Origin: Diphasiastrum complanatum
Taxonomy: Eukaryota > Streptophyta > Lycopodiopsida > Lycopodiales > Lycopodiaceae
DNA length: 25,598 nt
Direction of reading: 5' to 3'
Assembly (NCBI GenBank): GCA_029204225.1
Contig: CM055106.1
Span: forward strand, 16,558,022 to 16,583,619
This document shows, in pieces, positions 18,783-25,598 of the stretch. The translations under genes and the position numbers were made by a program. The notes beneath the pieces were generated by a model. The model searched no databases, was not told the DNA's origin, and worked only from the letters and a program-made list of their open reading frames with translations. Numbering within the stretch: the first letter of the stretch is position 1; each line of letters starts with the position of its first letter.

Positions 18783-21700
18783 TTACGAGGGTGCAAGCCT
18801 TCCAAGTCCTCGTAGCTCTTCTCCGGAAGCCTCGTCTATTACTCGCCCATCAATCTCAACTTTGTATGCTTTGCCCGAAGTGGATGGCAAGCCCCTTAGG
18901 ACCAATTTATCAAAATCAATGTGATGCAACTCTCTTCCATTCACTAGAACACCAGTATTTCCACCAGAGCATTCTCTTGATAATGGATAGTCGAATTCTT
19001 CAATAAATGGCTGTATTCCCAAAAAACAAGAAATAAATGAAAACATTGACACCACCTACATGACCTCACTAAACTTATGAGCATGCCAATAAATTACTGC
19101 AAATGTACAACTAAACTAACCACATGAACTTTTAGAAAAAAACAAGCTCAAAACGTTATCATCTGCTTACAGCAACAATCCCGATGCAAGGCCCACCGAT
19201 AACTCCCCAGAATCCAGCTCGGAAATCATACCTGCAATTCATGGCTTACTAAGGCAAAAACCACTTACACAGAATGTAAAATCAACACACCTACAGATCA
19301 ACTGCAATCTACAACTACACCAGAAAAGGTGACTTGAAACAACAAGCATACCAGTAAGAACCTGGATGGATGGGTCCTGCTGCCTCTTCTGCCTTCTTTA
19401 CTTGTCTGTAAGATATCGCATTTCCATTCACTATCACCTTACGTGGAATGATATTTGCACGCCCGTGGTTGTCCTTAGACGAGTCTTTCTTCCTGCCCCT
19501 TAGAAGGTTTTTCACACTCCATCTAACAACCCTGTTTGCCCCATCGACATGATCTTTTGAAGATGGAGTTCCAACCACCTGCAGAGGAGACTCGTAGCCA
19601 AAAAGTTCGTGTAAAGGTGACATAGCTACAGGTGAACTCGCTGCCCAGGAAAGATCTTCAGCAGATTTGCTAGAATCACAATCTGAATCAGTCCTGGTGT
19701 GCTGAATACTGCTTATATATGGCTCTTTGGGATCCATTTCATGAACATTACCAGGAACTGTAGTTTGTTTGCACATCGAAAATTCTGCATGCTGTGTTAT
19801 GTCATTCAAAAGAGTGTCTGTAGAACCAGTAGCAGACAGCAATCTAACAGGCGAAGAATGCAGATCTACAAGAGTTTCTCCAGGTCCAACAGATGTCTGG
19901 AGAGCTTCTTCACCTTGTCTAATTGAATGTCTTTGTGAATCGTCTGAAGCATTCAGAGAGTCAGTCTGACATGGAGACCTGCTTGCTTTGACAGAATTGA
20001 CAGAACTTTTTGCTTTCAGCTGTGATATTAAGGCCTGCATCTGACTCCTAGTGTTTAGTATAGATATGTCATCACTTGAATTATAGGCATCCTTTGAAGA
20101 ATCAAACCTTGGACTAGCAAATACAGACCTCTCATCTACAAAGTTACACCGTTGGACAGAAAACACTGAGATCCTTAAGCAGGCACCACACCTTAACTTT
20201 TGGGTATATTTATTTGTAGGGGATAAATCAAGAGGGACCTTCAAAAGACGTCTACAATGCTCACATAAGACATATGGTGCTTGACTTGGTAAAGGCAACA
20301 GAGGATGATCTTTTACTTGTCGCTTGTGATCACGCTGAACAACACTAGATTTTCCACTCGGGCACCGTGATGCTGACTCTGATGACGTAGAAAATGCATT
20401 TAGACGAGAAAACGGTGGTTTGGGAGAGTCAACAGATTCTGTTTGAGGAATAGATTGTAAATGGACATTCACTAAATCTTGTCCATATGGTTGCTGGTTC
20501 TTCTGTGCTGATGTCGATGAACCAGATGTCTGCTGCTCCTGATGAAGCATATTTGATTTCAATCCTTGCAATCCTAGCTTATTGTGGAGAGTACTATGAC
20601 GATGTTCCCCATTCGAGGTGATGCCAGTTGCCACATGATCATAATCTCTTAACGTATTTGCAGCAGTACCCACTCTCTGCTGGGACATACAACTCGAATC
20701 TATATCTTCTGATTGTTGGGAGTGGTTTTCAGAATCCAAAACATCAGCTTCATCCATGTTGGAGGAAAGCTCACTTGGCTCATACTCATCCACTTCAGAT
20801 GTGGCTTCGTACAAATCTTCTGATCTCTGAGAGGTCTGTGAACTTAAGCGATGTCTTTGCTCATGTCGAAGGTTATTCCCGTCTGAAAGTACCACTGTCA
20901 TATTGCTCGCGGAGTTTAGCTTGCCTCCATTCTTAACTTGCCCTTTTGGCAATCCCGTTCTTACCACAGGTAAGTAGCTGACAAGGTCTGCAGGTTGGCA
21001 TGCATCCCCCGCCCTAATCTGTCCCACTGAATCCTCAAGAGAAGGGATCTCATCTAATGAGCCGCAACTCTCCTCCTCTGAACGCGTAGATTTGAGTGGA
21101 AATGGTGAAAGCTCCAGCCGTTTAAAGATGCTAAGAAGAGCCTTTGCTTCAGGAATGACATCCTCGTTTGCTGTGCTCATTGAATTCAGCTGAAAATCAA
21201 ACTCCCTACTTAGCTCTGACTGTGACTGCGTATGGTTTCTCTCCTGAGGACAACTTTCAGGAGCTAATACGCTTTCAAAACCTCTTGGATTAGCATTTTC
21301 AATGTCATCCTTGATTTCACTCTGACGACATAGATAATGAAAAGACGCAGCCAAATTTTCTGTGGTATAAGACTCTTTGCTGTGCCTTTGGTTATAGTCC
21401 ATGGAACCATTGGCTTGCAAATGAGATGAAGCATTGCCAACTACATTGTTGTTCTGGTCAACGATAGAATGATCAGGTGATAGCTCAGATTGAACGAGTT
21501 GCTTCGGAAACCAAGGCATCTCTTTTTCTTCAAATAAAGGTTCGGATTTCTCAAGAGCAAGGCCAGGTTTTTCCTGCACTGACGTTTTGGTGTCCGAAAA
21601 AGGTTCTGAACAAGGAATTGCGCCATCATTTGAGGAGATTTGATTGTACGATTGAGAGCGAGCATTATAGAGACACCCATCTTTATTTGTTTCGTATTTT

Positions 21701-22882
21701 GAAAAGGCACGAATCGTCCGCACAGTTTTTGGCAGGCTCCTTTTACTGTACATAGGAGAATCTTTCCTGAACACAGAGGCTGATCCATCCTCGCCTGAAG
21801 TATGGTCAAGTGCACCTAGTGAGACAGCTTTGGAGAGAACTCCATGACCATATCTAGAAGATCCGTTTGTGAGTGGCCCATTCGTAAATTTTCCTTTTTC
21901 CAATGGCTGCTCCTGTACAATCGGTTCCGGCCGTTTGGCATGCTTTGCTACAAAGCCACAGAACATATCTAAATAAGAACACATTATACTCAGAAGACCC
22001 TCCACTTAACAATGTCTTAAATGTTCTTCAAAGCAGAAAAGTAAGGAGTGTCAATCACTTTTGATAGCGTTCTTCTCCACATACGAGCGATTCGAGAAAT
22101 TTGCACTTCCAAATTCAAACTTTCCTAATCCAAACTGTGAATAACAAAATCTGCACCCCTGTTGTAAGTGCAGATCAACATAAATAGGAAGACGTAATCC
22201 TAGCTAGCACTTTATCAAATCCGGAATTGCACAGAAAAGCAAGGAGTGTCAATCACTTTTGATAGGCTTCTTCTCCACATACGAGCAATTTGAGAAATTT
22301 GCACTTTCAAATTCAAACTTTCCTAATCCAAACTGTGAATAACAAAATCTGCACCTCTGTTGTAAGTGCAGATCAACATAAATAGAAAGATGTAATCTTA
22401 GCACTGTATCAAATCCAGAATTGCTCTGACCAGGCACAAGTTGAACGTATCCACAGATAACTTTACAGTTAACGAGGCACTAGACGCGAGGGCTTGCTAA
22501 CAGACACGGCGATTTTCACGTAAAAGTTTGTATCGATCAAATAAGTTTTGTATCTATTTGAAAATTGTTTTGCCATAAGCGCTCAGCGCTCTGAATAGAG
22601 AATATGAACTTAGAACCCAAACGACAAAGTGCTTATTGTTATGAGGTAGACCACAAAAGCTAGTAGTAATTCTTGAACAGTGTCCACACAAGCAAATGTT
22701 AAAGCAATAACAAGCAAACATATGCGGAAGCGCATACTCTTCAAACCGGACAAAACAATTGACGAGGTTCAGAGCCAACCTTGCAGAATAGCTGCACATT
22801 TGCTGCATTGATAGAAAGGCGTTCCTACAGATGGTTCCCGAAGTAGCACCTCGCACTTGGGGCAGCGAACAATTCTCGACAT
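18783..22882 (-). CDS. DUF3133/EDR4-like zinc-ribbon protein, four exons (~995 aa)
   Basis: The minus-strand exons are 22882-22780, 21947-19352, 19231-19171 and 19010-18783. All introns are GT-AG and the phases (1, 2, 0) match, giving 996 codons with the stop. Exon 1 encodes 'MSRIVRCPKCEVLLREPS' and 'YQCSKCAAILQ', a CPxC...CxxC zinc ribbon, and the splice yields 'ILQAKHAKRPEP', as in EDR4-type proteins. An alternative acceptor 12 bp upstream is also in phase. The middle is a long Ser-rich, acidic, probably disordered region. Near residue 600-660 is a second ribbon, 'LCEHCRRLLKVPLDL' and 'LRCGACLRISVFSVQ', the DUF3133 domain. The C-terminus reads 'AGPIHPGSYW', 'YDFRAGFWGVIGGPCIGIVA', 'GGNTGVLVNGRELHHIDF' and 'VEIDGRVIDEASGEEL', a domain conserved in this family and resembling the N-terminal part of extra-large G proteins. 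EDR4 in Arabidopsis modulates pathogen responses and membrane traffic, but the exact role here is inferred only at family level. Confidence 0.88.
22034..22424. repeat. Tandem duplication (~198 bp x2) in intron 1
   Basis: Copy 1 (22034-22231) and copy 2 (22232-22424) are adjacent and align end to end at roughly 90% identity, from 'cagaaaag(t/c)aaggagtgtc' to 'cc(g/a)gaattgc'. Both lie inside intron 1 of the DUF3133 gene (21948-22779). Copy 2 lacks a few bases near its end. No coding frame is shared with the gene. Confidence 0.9.
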
Positions 22883-23553
22883 TAAGAACCGTGCTTGTGA
22901 ATTCTTTAACGCGTCAAGTAGAAATTATCTTCTGAACAGCAGCGCCTGACCTGTACTGGACTTTCAAAGCCTTTGTATATCAAAAGAAGACAAGATGCAC
23001 TTTTCTTTGATGATTAGCCACCCTAATCGAACGAATCTCGTCTCAAGAAAGTGAGGTAACATCTAGCAACCATCTTTTCCAGCAAAACTAGATTCTCAAA
23101 CTCTCGTATAATTCAAGGCAAGCCTCCAGAAGAAAGCATGTCAGAAAACAAGCCAATCACCAAGACAAAGCTTTGTGTGCCAATCTCTAGAGCTCGACTG
23201 CCAAATCTAAGCAATAAATCGCAAAAGCGCAGCCAAATTCAGCACAAATCCTGATGCATCACCAAAATCCGCCTCGCAACACCCGATTATCTGTGCCAAA
23301 GCCCTGTCAAGATCCGAATTCGCTGGTTGCTGTTGGACAGATCCGTGGATTTTTGGGCAAACTCACAGCATTGTGCGCCCACCTGCGATGAATCAGCAGC
23401 AAAACAGACAGAAATGGCTGCTCTAGCAGATCCAGTGGCCAGCTACCTACACTTCCCCCTCGATCCAGAGCAAAATTGCGAACAGAAACCCTCTCCTCGC
23501 ATCCTCTCCTCTTCTCTGTTCGAGAAAAGCAATCACGTCACCATAGCCCACAG

Positions 23554-23569
23554 CTCCCTCTCCTCTCTC

Positions 23570-23602
<33 letters not shown>

Positions 23603-23608
23603 TTCCTC
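23554..23608. repeat. CT/GA microsatellite
   Basis: An almost uninterrupted CT repeat runs on the plus strand, which is GA on the strand of the DUF3133 gene. GA tracts of this kind are common near transcription starts in plants and can bind BBR/BPC-type GAGA factors. Confidence 0.9.
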
Positions 23609-23674
23609 CCCTTTATGGCAGAGCGAGGAACCTTATTCGCACTACGTACTGTACGCCCTGTCACTTAGATTCTT

Positions 23675-23684
23675 GGCACGTGTC
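23675..23684. promoter_or_regulatory. G-box (CACGTG)
   Basis: The site reads GGCACGTGTC with the palindromic CACGTG core at 23677-23682. G-boxes bind bZIP and bHLH factors. It is nearest the GA tract of the DUF3133 gene promoter. Confidence 0.6.
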
Positions 23685-23722
23685 ATACTTCGTTTGAAAT
23701 TATTTCTCATTGCCGATTTTTA

Positions 23723-23731
23723 CCACGTGGC
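23723..23731. promoter_or_regulatory. G-box / ABRE (CCACGTGGC)
   Basis: The CACGTG core at 23724-23729 is followed by GC, which matches the abscisic-acid response element ACGTGGC. It lies 47 bp from the first G-box. Confidence 0.6.
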
Positions 23732-23911
23732 ACGATCTGAACGTCTGTGAGAATATCGAACGGTGGGAGACTTCAGATCTTTGATGCCATCAAGGAGCGA
23801 GGATGGCCCAGAACGATTCCCGCGTTTCCAAGCTTAAGCCCAAGACCGTCGGATGCAATGCCATAAGACGCTAAGCTCTCGGACGTTTCGCAGATTAATG
23901 ATTGCAAGATT

Positions 23912-23921
23912 GACACGTGGC
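23912..23921. promoter_or_regulatory. G-box / ABRE (GACACGTGGC)
   Basis: The CACGTG core is at 23914-23919, again followed by GC in the ABRE form. It is one of a pair 17 bp apart with the next site. Confidence 0.6.
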
Positions 23922-23930
23922 GGTATGCGA

Positions 23931-23936
23931 CACGTG
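23931..23936. promoter_or_regulatory. G-box (CACGTG)
   Basis: This is the fourth CACGTG core in about 260 bp. The same region could also serve a gene transcribed in the plus direction, but no such gene is visible in the window. Confidence 0.5.
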
Positions 23937-23987
23937 ATGAACATCTAAGCGAGCGGGAGCAGCCCGGTCCGCGCTGCTAGGGCTGCC

Positions 23988-24273
23988 TTGGGACGCGTCG
24001 CGCATCCGGGACGAGCGCGTCCAGGATGTGTTGAAATTTTGAAGGGTAGGTGTCAGCCTGTCAGCTTGTCTTTCGTCATTAATCTTCTCTTAGACGCGTT
24101 CAGAGAAAGTAATGCTCCTGGAATTGATCGTTTACTTTTCAATGAGGCCTATCAGAGGCATCCGAAAATTCAGCTTCAACTTCATACTGAAATGTCCAAA
24201 ACCCCTTTCTATACCATTTTACATACTATGAAGTTAATTTAGTTCTAGCACCAACCCCCCCCCCCCCCTCTCC
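23988..24273. other. Upstream flank with an unrecognised frame and a poly-C run
   Basis: A plus-strand frame of 84 codons (23988-24242) contains no recognisable motif. Its first part is GC-rich and its second part reads 'FNEAYQRHPKIQLQLH'. It is probably chance or an old fragment. A run of 14 C residues follows at 24255-24268, just before the SINE target duplication. Confidence 0.3.
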
Positions 24274-24289
24274 AATCTTTGCATGTTTT

Positions 24290-24481
24290 GTCCATCACAA
24301 CATGGTGTATGGGTAAACTGTAAGTTTGTTAACTGAGACCGGCAAGGAGCAGGCTCGAATCCTAGCTGCTGTGTAGTGACATCTTAGGAGCTTGCTCGTC
24401 CCTTGGCATTGCCCAGATGGCGTTGTTAGGGTGTATGTTGTGTATAACCTACTAGTTGTGTAACTCTGTATAAAACAAAAA
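24290..24481 (+). mobile_element. tRNA-derived SINE (192 bp) with target duplication
   Basis: A 16-bp direct repeat with one mismatch, AATCTTTG(C/A)ATGTTTT, flanks the element at 24274-24289 and 24482-24497. Inside, GGCTCGAATCC (24352-24362) matches the RNA polymerase III B box of tRNA genes (GGTTCGANTCC). A candidate A box, TGGGTAAACTGT, starts 42 bp earlier at 24310. The element ends in an A-rich tail after 'tctgtataaaac'. This layout is that of a plant SINE. It has no protein and depends on a LINE for movement. Confidence 0.75.
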
Positions 24482-24497
24482 AATCTTTGAATGTTTT

Positions 24498-25598
24498 AGG
24501 AGTGCTCAAAAACCCAGGCCTGCTACTTAATAATATTATTTTGTTAACTCTTTGATTGATTGTCATTGGCAATGTCTTAGAGCTGTCTCTTTCTCGAACA
24601 TCTGGTTAGATAGAAATTGGGGAGATTTTGTGAATGGTCATTATATCATCTACTTGTACTTTGCTCTTTGAGTTTTTCGTGTTTGATGTAATTTGTATAA
24701 AGTTCTTAATTATTGGTTAAGGTTTCTAAAGAAAATGAAAAAAAAAAAAAGTCAAGGCGTATTCTAAAATAATGAACATACATAAAGTTTAGATAAGATT
24801 CTTATGACATCATCACACGGACATGAGTGTTACTTTGACAATGTCAGTGTAACAATGGCATTCTTCTTTCAGCCAAAATTTGTCGGTCAAAAATTCGAAG
24901 TCCATGACACTCCTCGGTCTAACCTATCAGTCCTTTAACTTTTGGCCATGCTGACGATGATGCATCGTTGTTTATATATTATTACCTCTGAAGCTAGGAC
25001 AAACAAGGCATTCTGCCTGTAAAAGTTTACATAGTCTATTCAAAAGCACATACAAGCCCACTAGGGAAATTGATATTTACGCCAAGTAAAGTCCCCACCT
25101 CCCTTGGGCCCCACTAGGGGACTTTACCCCATTTCATTTCTAGCAAAAGTGTGGATTATTAAGCCACAAATTTGAGATTTCAAAGATCTCATTCAAACCT
25201 CATAGCTATTTTATTTCTCATGGCTATTTCACACTTAAAAGTCAACTAATTTTAGCAAAGGTTTCTTTAAGTCTACCATTTTATCTTATATTGAATTTCT
25301 ATTGAAAATTCTTAAGAGCACATTTATTTTATATTGAGGTTTTCATTAAAAGTCTTAAGTGTTAAGAGCACACGCTTGAGGATTCAATTTTTGTTTGTAA
25401 TGTCTAGTCCAAATAGGCCTTGTGGGGCTCACTGAATCCAACTCTAAAATAGGCCTAAAAATAATTCTCTTGAATAGGCCTAAGAATTGTCAGCTTGCAA
25501 TCCATTAAAGGGGCTCTCTCCCTTCAAAAGAATCAAAGGATTCCCTTTAGTTGATATAGTGTATTTAAGAAAAGGCTAAAATTATGCAAAAGCCATTG
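24498..25598. other. Non-coding right flank
   Basis: The flank is AT-rich and shows no open frame of note. It has a poly-A run at 24738-24750, a perfect 11-bp inverted repeat at 25086-25127, a diverged ~40-bp duplication (25286-25322 and 25329-25372), and three copies of AATAGGCCT (about 25412, 25448 and 25473). None could be tied to a known element. Confidence 0.45.
25086..25127. repeat. Perfect 11-bp inverted repeat, 20-nt loop
   Basis: GTAAAGTCCCC (25086-25096) and GGGGACTTTAC (25117-25127) are exact reverse complements. The loop is rich in C and G. It could be a foldback element remnant. No target duplication was found. Confidence 0.6.

Larger units (their letters stand above)
22883..23987 (-). 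promoter_or_regulatory. 5' leader and promoter region of the DUF3133 gene
   Basis: This is the upstream sequence of the minus-strand gene. It contains no convincing coding frame. A GA/CT microsatellite and four G-boxes lie here, listed separately. No clear TATA box was recognised. In many plant genes GA-rich tracts of this kind lie in the 5' untranslated region or core promoter, which would place the transcription start at or above about 23560. The G-box cluster would then lie roughly 100-380 bp upstream of the start. This is inference from spacing only. Confidence 0.55.

Noticed and set aside
20628-20936. 102-codon plus-strand frame inside the DUF3133 gene
   Set aside because: It is antisense to the large well-supported exon 2 and has no domain, so it is a shadow frame.
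21950-21962. Exon 2 acceptor of the DUF3133 gene at TTATTTAG (exon from 21959)
   Set aside because: It is in phase and possible, but the site at TTTGTAG (exon from 21947) gives the family-like junction 'ILQAKHAKR', so it was kept only as an alternative.
23327-23668. 113-codon plus-strand frame over the CT microsatellite
   Set aside because: The frame is kept open by the dinucleotide repeat (Ser-Leu runs) and is antisense to the DUF3133 gene leader.
23988-24242. 84-codon plus-strand frame downstream of the G-box cluster, possible divergent gene
   Set aside because: It has no recognisable motif, its composition changes abruptly in the middle, and it has no splice context. The length is within chance for a GC-richer stretch.
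24300-24370. tRNA gene suggested by the B-box word GGCTCGAATCC
   Set aside because: No cloverleaf can be folded around it, and the 16-bp flanking duplication with an A-rich tail identifies a SINE instead.

Overview
This is nuclear DNA from a land plant. The evidence is a spliced DUF3133 (EDR4-like) gene of a plant-specific family, short GT-AG introns, plant-type Ty3/Gypsy, LINE, hAT and SINE relics, and a promoter rich in ACGT elements. The species cannot be fixed from the window. Most of the AT-rich left two thirds is decayed mobile DNA, and only one gene looks fully intact.

Layout. 1-750: non-coding, with a diverged duplicated block. 681-3958 (-): a decayed Ty3/Gypsy gag-pol with frameshifts and lost active-site residues in protease and reverse transcriptase. 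4140-4400: a short degenerate repeat. 4876-5186 (+): a truncated copy of an ABCF-type ATPase gene. About 5480-6110: a ladder of roughly 178-bp diverged repeats. 6125-6136 (-): a primer-binding site next to a candidate 476-bp LTR (6145-6620). That LTR interrupts a second, different Ty3-like gag-protease relic at 6621-9050 (-).

9311-10514 (+): a four-exon Ulp1/C48-type SUMO-protease-like gene with one apparent frameshift. It converges on an unrecognised, broken coding stretch at about 10958-12090 (-). 12.1-15.7 kb has no recognisable gene and carries two small tandem duplications. 15714-16076: a well-delimited non-autonomous hAT element with an 8-bp target duplication. About 16.7-18.04 kb (+): a LINE relic without its catalytic box.

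18783-22882 (-): a four-exon gene encoding about 995 residues. It has an N-terminal zinc ribbon, a second cysteine-pair ribbon (DUF3133), and a C-terminal domain resembling the N-terminal region of extra-large G proteins. Intron 1 holds a roughly 198-bp tandem duplication. Upstream are a long GA/CT tract and four CACGTG boxes. 24290-24481: a tRNA-derived SINE with a 16-bp target duplication. The last kilobase is AT-rich with minor repeats.

The genes do not form a pathway. The region is one apparently functional gene beside layers of transposon debris, some of it nested, plus two unusual coding relics.
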